Below are positions 8,819 to 17,817 of a DNA stretch of 21,217 nt, piece after piece (position 1 is the first letter of the stretch; every line of letters starts with the position of its first letter). The stretch comes from Guillardia theta CCMP2712. Taxonomy: Eukaryota; Cryptophyceae; Pyrenomonadales; Geminigeraceae. The DNA is taken from the NCBI RefSeq assembly GCF_000315625.1, contig NW_005434644.1:94830-116046 (forward strand), in the 5' to 3' direction. Below the pieces are notes generated by a model. It was given only the letters and a program-made list of their open reading frames with translations. It ran no database searches and was not told the origin of the DNA. The position numbers were made by a program, and so were the translations under genes.

Positions 8819-11800
8819 ATGAGCATGAGCATGCCAGATCTGCAAGAGGAGTTGAAACGAAGCCATGGTGATGTTCAGGTCGACAAGCTGAAGCATGGGA
8901 AGGTTACCTCCAAGGAAAAACTCGAGGACCTGTTCCTTCCTTTCTCAGGTGCCATGAGTCGTTTTCGTCCGAATCTTGGGGCTTGTTTCTTAAAACTGTT
9001 GGACTTGTTTCCGATTGACGAGACTGGATCGTTTGTTGGAGAATTTCATGAAATGTGGGAGTCGTCTCCAGAAGGTCTAGAAAAATTCTCTTCGCTGGAG
9101 TGGAAGATTCAGGTCACGGCGTTGTTTCTGCATGCTGGGTACATTTGGAAGAATGGGAAGAAATTCAAGGATGCTCTTGAGAAGTTTAAGAAGTTGCGAG
9201 GAAAATTCGAGGAGGCAATCGCAGCCAGCGAGGATGTGAATGATGGTGCTTCAGAGGATGGAGAGATGGGTAATCCACTCGATACATCTGTGGTTTTCTC
9301 TCCACACAAGTACCAAATATCACCGAGGTTGTTCAGATCCTCAGCTGATCGACAGGAGGTGGAAGTCTTATTTGAGGATATTGCTGAGGTACTTGTCAGC
9401 ACGAACAGTTATTTTCGAGTTAAGCTAAAGGATGATTTCGACATAGAGTGGCAGATGTCAGGAGGAGGCAACTATCCTTTGGCATTCTTCAAAACTTTGG
9501 CACTGGTACGCTGGAATGTAAAGCAACGAAGTGGAGCTGAGCTTATCGAGCTTACTGAGGACGAAGGGAGAGATCAGCTCAGAGCGCTAGCGAAACAGCC
9601 ACTTGAGTCTGAAGAAGCCTTCTGGAGGAACGTGGACAAAATCAAGCTACTGTTTAAGAATCTCAAGGATAGTATTCAAGGTGTTGTGGGGGCACACCAA
9701 AGGATGGGGCCGTTAGAGATCCAGATCGCTGAACTCTTGCATGCCAGGTGTAAAGAATCGACTTGTGAATCGTTGCAGTCATTGGCATTGAATAGAGAAT
9801 TGCGAAATTGGAAGAAGAGTAATATGAGACCAGAAAAGATTTCTCTCGACGAAATATTCCACTGGGGGCGCATCTTAAAAACTAGAAGCAAGACGACTAC
9901 GACCGTGACGCCCGCGATGGATGCGAAGGGAGACGTGTCAGTGGTGAATATCACTGTGGCAAGTGAACCGTTGGTACCGAATGAACCGCAGGCTGTCGGA
10001 GAAGTTGCAGTGGGCAAGAAGAGATCCTCGGGGTCAGGCGAAAACAGTGGTCAAGCGGATTCGGGAGAGAATTCTCACGTCGATCCCAAATGGTATGGTA
10101 ATTACCCAGTTCGTGGGAGTATACCTCCATCATATCCTCAAGGTATCATGTTTCCCAGCCAAGACCCGTTTTTCAATTTCTATGCTCAAGGTCAACCCTC
10201 TATGTATCCATTTCCTATCCAAGGTCCGGTCGGGAACGTCCCAACGTTTTACCAGGCTTCTGGTCAAGCTCCTTCAGGACCTGGTAGGACGGGACAAGAT
10301 CAGGCGGCGTTTGACCCTAGCTCATACCGTGGTGGTTTCCCTGGCCGCGGAGGCGAGGGGGACGGCGGACCTAACCATACGGGTTACCGTGGCAGGGGAA
10401 GGAGGAATCAGGATGGGTACCATAATGGAGGGAGAGGAAGTTTTAAAGGAGGCTATGGAAGAGGTCAGGGTGGACAGAAAGGACATGGAGGCAAAGGTTG
10501 GAAGGGTGGTCGAGGTCATGGAAATTTCAATCACAACCACAACTACAATAACAACAACTACAATCAAAATAATGGCAACTACAAAAATCAGCGGTTTAAC
10601 CCTCGAGGGGTTGAAAGTGAACAACCGTCATCTGTCTTGCAGAATTTGTTGTCAGGGGGAGTTGTGGACGCTGAAACCACGCGCAAGATGGGGGAAGCGT
10701 TGATTCAGGCAGCTCAACGCATGGCAGCGAATGCTTCTTCAAGTTCACACAGTCACCAGCAGAAGGCTGACGCAGACGGCCAGCGGAATGAGTCAGAAAA
10801 GAAATCTTCTGTTCCTGCAAATCCATTTGAACGCTCATCGGCCCAGAATGCAACGGAATCTGCATCACAGGCTAATCGAAGGCAAGGAGCGTGGAAAGCA
10901 AATTTCACATTTGGTCTCGACTCCACGTCTACCATCGAGGAATTGCAGGAAATTGCATTGCAGGTAAAGGAGAAAGAAGGAGCTGGAGGCCATACGTTCT
11001 TGCTGGACTCTGGTGCTAATATCTCCATGGTCAAGGAAGAGTCTATGTTGTTTGATGTCCAAGCTGGACCTGAATTTCAGGTGCTTACCGCTGGAGGTAC
11101 TGTCGTCTGTGATAAGGTTGGAAAATTACGACTGCAACTGGTTTGTCCAACAACTAACACATGTCTGGACGAGATTATTGTCAACGTTCGCGTATGCCCG
11201 CTTGTCCCGATATCGTTGCTTAGCTTGGATGATGTTCTTGGGACTGACTACCACATGTTATCACGGGGCTCCAGGAGTGCCCTAAAGTCTTACATTTGCT
11301 CAGAAGATGGTGCATTGAAAATCGATGTATTCCAACGAGATAGGTTGTACTTTTTGCAGACGGTTTTCATGGGAGATGGGAAGATTAGTGTGGCGTGCAA
11401 CAGTACAACCTCTTGCGCTGGTACGAGCAATGGTGATAATTACAGTGGGGGTCCATCAAGTTTAGTGACTCTCAAGCCAGAGGAGAACATGTGTGAGCAG
11501 TCCCGATTGTCAGCTGCGACAGAATCGGCCATCTGGCACCTTCGGCTCGGACATCTGGAAGCAAAGATTCAAAAATTACTAGCCGATTCGGTGAAGTATG
11601 TCACGTACGACAGGCGCCTAAAGAAATCTCCTTGTCACACCTGTAGAATAGCAAAGTTCGTCTCACGGCCGATCCATCGACAGTCGGATTTCCGACAGGA
11701 GCGGGCATCAGAGGTCAATCAAGTCTGGCATATGGATTTGAAAGACGTAATTGTACAATCCGAGCCTGGTGGTTATAGATATTTCTTGATCATTGTGGAC

Positions 11801-14800
11801 GTCTTTTCGGGATTTGTGCGAGTAAGACCTATGCGCACGAAAAGTCAGACGACTGCTATCCTCAAGGAAATACTGTTACAAGAGGATCGTGACAGCTCTC
11901 GTCCTAAGGTACAGAAGATTGTATCTGACAACGGTTCAGAATTCAGCTCTGTGGAGCTGGAGAGCTTTTTCGTTGATCATGGGATACGACATGACAAAAT
12001 TCCAGAGTACTCTCAGGTCTACAATGCGTTCGCTGAACGTGGAATCAGAAGCGTAATGTCCATTCATCGGACGTTACTACGTCAGAGCGGAGTACCCCGG
12101 AGCAAATGGGAATATTCCGTACAGCAGGCAGTTTTACTGTACAACATTCTGCCTAGTGGACGAAATCTAGGGTATTCCTCACCATACTTGATATATACAA
12201 CAGAGCAGTTTGACTATCGCAAGCTCAAGGTTTTTGGGTGCAGCACCTTCTTCAAGAATGAACTACGCACGTCAAAGGTGGATGATCCAGCAATTCATGG
12301 TTTAAATCTGGGAAACGCGTGCGCTTTCTCTGGATATAAGGTGGGGTATTTGGTTTGGGATATCGAGCATGATAGAATCGTCCATACGAATAATCTTACG
12401 TTTGACGAGATGTATTTTCCATTACGTTGCCGACGTTTTCAGGCATCTAATGTGGAGGATGAATTGTTGAAGGAACTAGTACCTTGTGCACCAGTGGCAT
12501 CTGACGACGACGAAGACTCCTCGGAAAATGCGAGTGAAACAGAATTGCAAATTCCTGAGGAAGTTGCAACGTCTGGCAGGAAGCGACACTGTCAGGGAGG
12601 CTCTGGTCCTGACGCAAGTGAAGTTTCCGCGAGCAAGCGCCTCCAATTGGAATTTCCACCTTCCTCGGTCCAAGGCCTAACATCTGGAGATCAACGGGAG
12701 GATACAGGAGAGCATCGGTTGAGGGATGATACCGAATATGTGCCTGACGGTGCAATGTCTCCAGTTCCTCCAGCAGGCAGAAGAACACGGAGGGATTTCA
12801 AGGCGGAGCGAGGGGTCTTGGAAAGCAAATATGTCAATCGAGATGTCGAAGTTCTTGTAAATGGTCAAGTAGAGCAAGGCAAAATTTTGCAGATGGTTTT
12901 CAAGGAGGGAAAGTTTCTCGCGCGGATTGTTTTCCCAACTCTCGACAATTACTGGGTGTTACGGTCTGTCACTGATCCTGACATCAAGTTTTTGGAACAA
13001 ACCGAACAGAAGGCAATGGTGGTGCTTACAAGTGGGGAGACAATATCAGAGGTCTGCATGTTAGCAGATTATTACTCGTGCAGCTTTCCACCGAACGTCT
13101 TTGGTGATATGACCGACCATACCAAGGTTTTTAAACCCTGTCTTGATCGTGCAGCGGATGAGATCAAGGATGTTGTCGAAGCTACAGTTGGGGGTTCGCC
13201 TGAAGTGGTTGTACTTTCCCAGCACAAGAAATTTCCACAGTATCTGCAAGTTACACATATTGTGCAGGGGTCGACTGAATCTGAAGAGATCTTGTATGTT
13301 TGGGACAGGGGGGAAGACAGGACAAGCCTTCAGCCAGCATCCCAGCGTTTTGTTCCAGTATGGAGGGATGAGATGTACAAAACTCGTTTACAGCATGTCG
13401 ATCCTGTGTCATCTGCCCCACAGGTCAGTGCTAATGTGGACCCTACTTTCAGGGATACGCGTCTTCTTGTGGCGAATCTAGCGTTGGTCTCTCCCGTATG
13501 GGACGCGGTGGAGCTGGCGTCTGACCTGTTATCTCTGATGTCTTCCGACCGTGACAATCCAGCTGCAATGCCTGAGAATCAGGCAGATTACGCGATGACA
13601 GCGGCTTGCGATGCAGGAGATGTGGAGAACGAAAGTAGTTTTGACAAGTTACCAGATCCCAAGACAAGGTCAGAGATGTTACGTCGCCCGGATCGGCATC
13701 TTTGGGAGCAGGCTGAAAAGGAGGAAATTGCGAAGATCGAAAGTCGTGGGGTCTGGGAAGTTGTTACGCGTGATCAGAAAAACAGGGAGTCAAATCATTC
13801 TGTACTTGCTCGCGCCTTGTGGGTGTATGCTTCAAAACGAGACTTGAAGGGCAAGATCTTGAAACGAAAGGGGCGGCTAGTTATCATGGGCAACTTACTT
13901 CCTTCATCTGAAGAATTGTTTGCACCGACTACATCGTTGGACAATATCCGGCTCTTGCTGAGCATCGCGGCAGGCAACCGTTGGAGAATCACATTCAGGG
14001 ATATCTCTGCTGCTTTCTTGTATGGTGACTTGGAGGTTCCTGTGTATTTGATTCCTCCAGATATCATGAGTCTTCCTCCTGAGTGCCTCCTCAAAGTCTT
14101 GAAGTCGCTCTATGGACTTCGCATTGCACCAAGGAGATGGTATCTTAAGTTCACGCAGGTGTTGAAGACGGTGGGAGCAAGTGGGATAGGACATGATGAG
14201 ATCATCTACCGATACTCCAACTGTGCGGGGGACGTCTTGCTTCTGACTGTCTTCGTGGATGACTTACTCATTGTCTCTCAAACTGAAGCAGTTAAGATTG
14301 AGTTTCTTGAGAAGCTCAACACAGTATTCGACTTTTCGGGGAGTGAGGCAACAGGTACCTTCTTGGGCATTAAAATAGAACAGAATGACGATCAGGGTCG
14401 GATAACTTTGTCACAACAGCATTTCATTGAAAAGATTGTTGAACGCTTTGAAATCGTTGCCAGAGGTGTCAAAACGGTATTACCTGGTCACTATCTCAAG
14501 ACTTATCACTTGGAGGGTAAGTTGTTGAACAAGAAGGAAGTCCGCACTTATCAGAGTCTTCTGGGGTCCATTCTCTACGTGGCAAATTGTACGCGGGTTG
14601 ATATCGCATTCGCGACGAGCGTCCTTAGTCGCTTTGCTCGGGCTCCTAGGCAGTGCGATATGGATGCCTTAATTCATCTTCTACAGTACCTTTACACTAC
14701 TCGGGAGGTTCAGATCGTATACCATTGTCACGGAGTATCTTACCACCAGGAGTGTTTTGTCAATGAGATGATTGCATTCAGTGATGCTGGTTGGGGTACC

Positions 14801-15250
14801 GAGATTATTACGAGACGGAGTCAAAGCGGATATGGAATCGTTCTGAATGGTGGGGTAGTCGTCTTCGGTTCAAAAATGCAGAAGGTTGTTGCCCTGAGTT
14901 CTTCAGAAGCTGAAATTTATGCTGCCACCACCTGCGCGAAACTAGTCAAGCTTTATAGAAATCTCTTGGGTCAGATGGGATTTACGCAGACTCGTCCTAC
15001 TCTCTTGCTAATCGACAATGAACCATGTCTGAGGCTTTTGTGGGACAAGCGAAGTTATAGTCGACTCAAACACATTGATATTCGAACGAAGTATGCTGTT
15101 GATTTGGTAGAAAAGGACGAGCTCTATCCAGAAAAGATTCATACTTCTTATCAGCCTGGTGATTTGCTGACGAAAGTTCTGCCTTTGAATCGGTGGAGGC
15201 TCCTTGGTGAATTTCTCTTCGGAGACCCCTTACCGGATATGCTGCTCTGA
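8819..15250 (+). CDS. Gag-Pol polyprotein of the copia element, 2143 residues, intact
   Basis: The start is the first of three in-frame ATGs (8819, 8825, 8831). Residues 1 to about 480 form an unrecognised Gag-like region. About 500-595 is an RGG/Gly-Asn-rich basic tract (GRGGEGDGG, NNNNYNQNNG) with no CCHC knuckle. The protease is near D730 (FLLDSGANISM). The GAG-pre-integrase zinc site is H907-x3-H and CHTC at about 939-942. The integrase triad is D973 (HMDLKD), D1037 (SDNGSEF) and E1073 (AFAERG), with 35 residues between the last two as in DD35E. An acidic linker lies near 1230. In reverse transcriptase, D1728 sits in FRDISAAFLYGDLE, followed by LKSLYGLRIAPRRWY, and FVDD has its aspartates at 1814-1815. 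RNase H has D1989 (FSDAGW), then SSSEAEIY and HIDIRTKYAVDLV. No stop or frameshift separates gag from pol, so processing must come from protease or translation control. It should build the particle, copy the RNA and integrate the cDNA. Confidence 0.97.
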   Translation: MSMSMPDLQEELKRSHGDVQVDKLKHGKVTSKEKLEDLFLPFSGAMSRFRPNLGACFLKLLDLFPIDETGSFVGEFHEMWESSPEGLEKFSSLEWKIQVTALFLHAGYIWKNGKKFKDALEKFKKLRGKFEEAIAASEDVNDGASEDGEMGNPLDTSVVFSPHKYQISPRLFRSSADRQEVEVLFEDIAEVLVSTNSYFRVKLKDDFDIEWQMSGGGNYPLAFFKTLALVRWNVKQRSGAELIELTEDEGRDQLRALAKQPLESEEAFWRNVDKIKLLFKNLKDSIQGVVGAHQRMGPLEIQIAELLHARCKESTCESLQSLALNRELRNWKKSNMRPEKISLDEIFHWGRILKTRSKTTTTVTPAMDAKGDVSVVNITVASEPLVPNEPQAVGEVAVGKKRSSGSGENSGQADSGENSHVDPKWYGNYPVRGSIPPSYPQGIMFPSQDPFFNFYAQGQPSMYPFPIQGPVGNVPTFYQASGQAPSGPGRTGQDQAAFDPSSYRGGFPGRGGEGDGGPNHTGYRGRGRRNQDGYHNGGRGSFKGGYGRGQGGQKGHGGKGWKGGRGHGNFNHNHNYNNNNYNQNNGNYKNQRFNPRGVESEQPSSVLQNLLSGGVVDAETTRKMGEALIQAAQRMAANASSSSHSHQQKADADGQRNESEKKSSVPANPFERSSAQNATESASQANRRQGAWKANFTFGLDSTSTIEELQEIALQVKEKEGAGGHTFLLDSGANISMVKEESMLFDVQAGPEFQVLTAGGTVVCDKVGKLRLQLVCPTTNTCLDEIIVNVRVCPLVPISLLSLDDVLGTDYHMLSRGSRSALKSYICSEDGALKIDVFQRDRLYFLQTVFMGDGKISVACNSTTSCAGTSNGDNYSGGPSSLVTLKPEENMCEQSRLSAATESAIWHLRLGHLEAKIQKLLADSVKYVTYDRRLKKSPCHTCRIAKFVSRPIHRQSDFRQERASEVNQVWHMDLKDVIVQSEPGGYRYFLIIVDVFSGFVRVRPMRTKSQTTAILKEILLQEDRDSSRPKVQKIVSDNGSEFSSVELESFFVDHGIRHDKIPEYSQVYNAFAERGIRSVMSIHRTLLRQSGVPRSKWEYSVQQAVLLYNILPSGRNLGYSSPYLIYTTEQFDYRKLKVFGCSTFFKNELRTSKVDDPAIHGLNLGNACAFSGYKVGYLVWDIEHDRIVHTNNLTFDEMYFPLRCRRFQASNVEDELLKELVPCAPVASDDDEDSSENASETELQIPEEVATSGRKRHCQGGSGPDASEVSASKRLQLEFPPSSVQGLTSGDQREDTGEHRLRDDTEYVPDGAMSPVPPAGRRTRRDFKAERGVLESKYVNRDVEVLVNGQVEQGKILQMVFKEGKFLARIVFPTLDNYWVLRSVTDPDIKFLEQTEQKAMVVLTSGETISEVCMLADYYSCSFPPNVFGDMTDHTKVFKPCLDRAADEIKDVVEATVGGSPEVVVLSQHKKFPQYLQVTHIVQGSTESEEILYVWDRGEDRTSLQPASQRFVPVWRDEMYKTRLQHVDPVSSAPQVSANVDPTFRDTRLLVANLALVSPVWDAVELASDLLSLMSSDRDNPAAMPENQADYAMTAACDAGDVENESSFDKLPDPKTRSEMLRRPDRHLWEQAEKEEIAKIESRGVWEVVTRDQKNRESNHSVLARALWVYASKRDLKGKILKRKGRLVIMGNLLPSSEELFAPTTSLDNIRLLLSIAAGNRWRITFRDISAAFLYGDLEVPVYLIPPDIMSLPPECLLKVLKSLYGLRIAPRRWYLKFTQVLKTVGASGIGHDEIIYRYSNCAGDVLLLTVFVDDLLIVSQTEAVKIEFLEKLNTVFDFSGSEATGTFLGIKIEQNDDQGRITLSQQHFIEKIVERFEIVARGVKTVLPGHYLKTYHLEGKLLNKKEVRTYQSLLGSILYVANCTRVDIAFATSVLSRFARAPRQCDMDALIHLLQYLYTTREVQIVYHCHGVSYHQECFVNEMIAFSDAGWGTEIITRRSQSGYGIVLNGGVVVFGSKMQKVVALSSSEAEIYAATTCAKLVKLYRNLLGQMGFTQTRPTLLLIDNEPCLRLLWDKRSYSRLKHIDIRTKYAVDLVEKDELYPEKIHTSYQPGDLLTKVLPLNRWRLLGEFLFGDPLPDMLL

Positions 15251-15419
15251 GGATGCTCGCCTGTCATGCTCTCTGCGCTTCTGTCAGGGACAGTGCTACT
15301 CTGTTCCCATGCCGTCAGTCGCCAAAGTTGTATGCCCCGTGTGTGATTGACGGTGATCCGAGCTCCAGTCTCCGACAAGGAGATTCAACCGATCCTGCTG
15401 CGGTGGCTTCCAGGCTTTA

Positions 15420-15534
15420 TCTTCCGTCTTTTCTCCGATTCAGGGAGGGTGTCTCGGACCCTTGCCACCGAGTCCGTGTCGCTCGAGAATTGTCAGTCTT
15501 CCGTCTTCTATCCGATTCAGGGAGGGTGTCTCGG
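15420..15534 (+). repeat. Two copies of a 38-bp motif carrying polypurine-tract-like cores
   Basis: The copies span 15420-15457 and 15497-15534. Both begin TCTTCCGTCTT and end CCGATTCAGGGAGGGTGTCT plus CGG, with about two mismatches. The core GGGAGGGTGT (15443-15452, 15520-15529) equals the junction of polypurine tract and 3' LTR at 16766-16775. Confidence 0.75.
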
Positions 15535-15689
15535 GTGATGTCACCGAGGAGACTCTCATGGAGAACGTGAAGGAATCGGATGAATCGGAAGGAGGATAAA
15601 GACAGACACGTCTTCCTCAAGCCTGTGGCTAGCTGCAACCAAGACATCTGTTCTAGGTTAGTATCTTAGAAACTCGCTCATCCTGATCT

Positions 15690-16130
15690 ATGGAACCCAT
15701 GACGGTAGTGAACGATGAAATTGAATGGCCAAAAAAAAAAAAAATGAAAATTGAGAAAGAAATGACGGATGAGTCGAGATCGATAAGTCATGTGGTTGAA
15801 ATGAAAGCGCTGACGTCAAAAATGATTGTGCCTTGGCAAAACAATGATCCCCGGGGTAGATAGGATAGAAAGGGCCCATAGATTAGAAACGAGAAAATTG
15901 TGTTCAAAACAATCAGAGATCAATCAATGCATTGCAAGAATTCTGAACCTGATCTCTGGAGCTTGATTGGAATTCTAAATTCTTGGCATCATCAATGGGT
16001 GGAGATGTCTTCATTGCTCAATGCGCAAGCTTCAGAGAGGTCACATGATGACCAATCCCATCATGAGGATCAGGTTGAAGAGGAGGAGGAGCTGTCTGAC
16101 TTGAAAGATGCAGATGTGTTCAGGACTTAG
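15690..16130 (+). pseudogene. Possible degraded extra reading frame of the retrotransposon, split by two TAG codons
   Basis: ATG at 15690 opens a frame of 57 codons (MEPMTVVNDEIEWPKKKK, then MKIEKEMTDESRS) ending at TAG 15861-15863. A second TAG follows at 15879-15881. The same frame then stays open to TAG 16128-16130, with protein-like sequence (DLWSLIGILNSWHHQW, then an acidic VEEEEELSDLKD end). The Lys-rich stretch falls on a 14-A run and could resemble a nuclear-localisation signal. I do not recognise a family. It may be a decayed gene, a frame read by stop suppression, or chance. The evidence is only frame openness and composition. Confidence 0.3.
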
Positions 16131-16159
16131 TCTTGAACTGACACTGCAGGCAGCTGGGA

Positions 16160-16530
16160 AGAGTTTATGATGGAAGGTGAGGAGGAGCACAGGTGCATGC
16201 GGACAGCGCAGGCGGATGAGGAGCGTCTCTGTGGCATGCGGATGGTACAAGCTGAGGAACCCGTGTGCACGAGCCTCAGGATGCGCTAGAGGAGGACAGC
16301 GCAGGTGCTGCAGGAGTGCTGCTGAAGCGCAAGCGCTGGAGGAGCAGCGCAGGCCCTACGATGGTGGGGAGAAGCCGCAGCGGTGCACTGTTGGCGGGGT
16401 GCGACTGCACTGCATCCGCAGCGCAAGCGGAGGAGGAGCGCAGGTGTCACAGGAGGAGAAACGCAGGTGCACCAGGGTGCACACTTGAAGCGAAGGAGGA
16501 GCGCAGGAGGCATGCAAGATGGGGGATGAG
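16160..16530 (+). repeat. Degenerate minisatellite-like region, unit near GGAGGAGCGCAGG
   Basis: Variants of GAGGAGCRCAGG(TG) recur irregularly, for example at about 16180, 16291, 16340, 16432, 16454 and 16495, together with repeated GGTGCA and GCATGCGGA. It lies upstream of the polypurine tract of the copia element. No intact reading frame of note is seen; a 41-codon frame opens at about 16167 and stops at TAG. Confidence 0.5.
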
Positions 16531-16762
16531 CCTGTGCAGAACGGTTGATGGAGTGGTAGCAGCAAGATGACCTTGGAGAGGAGAGCAGCATGGAAGTCAG
16601 CTTGGGAAAGATGTTGATGGTCAGGTGATGGGAGCAGCTGACAACGCTGCAAGAAGCTAGAGCGAGCGTTGGAAAGGAGGACATCGCAGGGGACAGCTGC
16701 TTAGCTGTCAAGCAGATGATTTTGACAAGCTGAGAAGGTTGCAGCCTTCTGACTTGCTTCCC

Positions 16763-16772
16763 AAAGGGAGGG
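16763..16772 (+). promoter_or_regulatory. Polypurine tract (plus-strand primer) of the retrotransposon
   Basis: AAAGGGAGGG lies directly against the TGTAAG start of the 3' LTR, the position and composition expected for the plus-strand priming site. Confidence 0.9.
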
Positions 16773-17262
16773 TGTAAGAACTCAGGTTCTGACAAACCTC
16801 TCAGAAGTTCTTTCAGACGCGATAAGTTCAAGGGATGCGTCTAATCAGGTTGTGAACCAAGTGAAGCCTGCAGGTCCAAGCTAGTGGGCTGGAGCTTAGT
16901 CTGTGACTTAGAAGATCCGGTTGGTTGGAGCCTGGGGAAGCTGAGGCGGCGCCGGAGGAATCAAGAGGCGCCGGCTGTCGAAGAGGCAGCACTCGTACAG
17001 TGGTGGAAGTAAGGCGGTGGTGTGTGAAGGGAAGCTGTTTGGTTGGTCTTGCTGCTACGAGTGTTGGGAATAAAGTGCTGGGGATTGTTGGGAAGTTGAT
17101 CTGAGTTATCTGAGGTGTTTGGTTGGCTGTGAAAGTCATTGGTGTCTTCGTGCGCACATCATCTGTGAGTCTTGGTCTTTGGACTTATCAGTCAGCTGTT
17201 GAGCTGTTCTACTAGTCATTCATCTGTGCACAGACTCTAGGAGTCAGGAATTGATTCCAATA
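16773..17262 (+). repeat. 3' LTR
   Basis: 490 bp, equal to 8130-8619 except A instead of T at 16860. AATAAA lies at 17069-17074. It is followed by the target duplication GTTAA. Confidence 0.95.
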
Positions 17263-17267
17263 GTTAA
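17263..17267. repeat. Target-site duplication, right copy (GTTAA)
   Basis: Matches 8125-8129 on the other side of the element. Confidence 0.92.
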
Positions 17268-17785
17268 AATCACTGACTCAGTATCGGAGGACAATCAGGA
17301 GAGTCAAGGAGGCTTGACCCTGACACTGTCGCACAGGCCAAACGGCGAGAAGAGAAAGACAGCGAGAACCAAACCCAATCCTGCCGACTGCTGCCCCCCA
17401 CTGCCAGACGGTGCGCACTGGACAAACAGTCACCGGGTGTGACCCCGGCGTTTGAGTTTTGTGCGAGCATGTTCAGTCAGTGCCAAGTTCGGAGCCGGGC
17501 CCCGCAGTGACGGTGCCATGATCATCCGACATGATAGCCCGTCCCGGCCGGCCCGGAGTCGGGCCCGGCGGCCCCGAGCCGACTCGCATTGAATGCCCCG
17601 GTGCCGCAGGCAGGATCAGATCGGACCATCATGGGCCGAGCGGCACTCAGTTGACTTGCCAGTTGAACTGGCGGGCCGGACTCGGGAGCCTCGGGGGCAC
17701 TGGCAGGCTGCGTGTCGGACTCGGGCGCGGCGGGAGTCGGAACTCGGAACTTAAACTTCGGACAGTGACTCGGAAGTTCGCAAGA
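17268..17785. other. GC-rich segment between the retrotransposon and the outer inverted repeat, no gene seen
   Basis: 518 bp with many CCGGCCCGG, CGGGCCCGG and GACTCGG motifs, similar in style to 7935-8060 on the other side of the retrotransposon. It most likely belongs to the disrupted repeat-bounded element. Open frames here are by-products of high GC (no in-frame stops) and have no recognisable domain. Confidence 0.5.
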
Positions 17786-17817
17786 GTCTTTACTCAAAGT
17801 TAAGTTAAATCAGTACG
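17786..17817 (-). repeat. Right copy of the inverted repeat (outer partner of 7893-7927)
   Basis: GTCTTTACTCAAAGTTAAG followed by TTAAATCAGTACG is the reverse complement of 7893-7926 apart from two T residues. It marks the right edge of the nested mobile block. Confidence 0.75.

Larger units (their letters stand above)
15251..16772 (+). other. Long region between pol stop and 3' LTR (1.5 kb)
   Basis: Most copia elements have only a short spacer here. This one has 1522 bp containing a duplicated 38-bp motif (15420-15534), a reading frame with two close amber stops (15690-16130), a poly-A tract (15731-15744) and a degenerate GGAGGAGCGCAGG-type repeat region (about 16160-16530). It may be captured host sequence, the remnant of an extra gene, or cis-acting RNA. 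No domain is recognised. Confidence 0.6.
8130..17262 (+). mobile_element. Complete Ty1/copia-type LTR retrotransposon, 9133 bp
   Basis: Two 490-bp direct LTRs (8130-8619 and 16773-17262) bracket one gag-pol frame with the copia order protease, integrase, reverse transcriptase, RNase H. The flanks carry a 5-bp target duplication GTTAA (8125-8129 and 17263-17267). A purine tract AAAGGGAGGG directly precedes the 3' LTR. By eye the LTRs differ at one site (T at 8217, A at 16860), so insertion was recent and the copy may still be active. No frameshift or internal stop is seen in the polyprotein. It inserted into a repeat-bounded GC-rich segment, not into a gene. Family: Pseudoviridae/copia. Confidence 0.97.

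Noticed and set aside
17522-17803. Overlapping frames of about 90 codons on both strands
   Set aside because: High GC removes stop codons; composition is Gly/Arg/Pro-rich on both strands and the region belongs to the repeat-bounded element.
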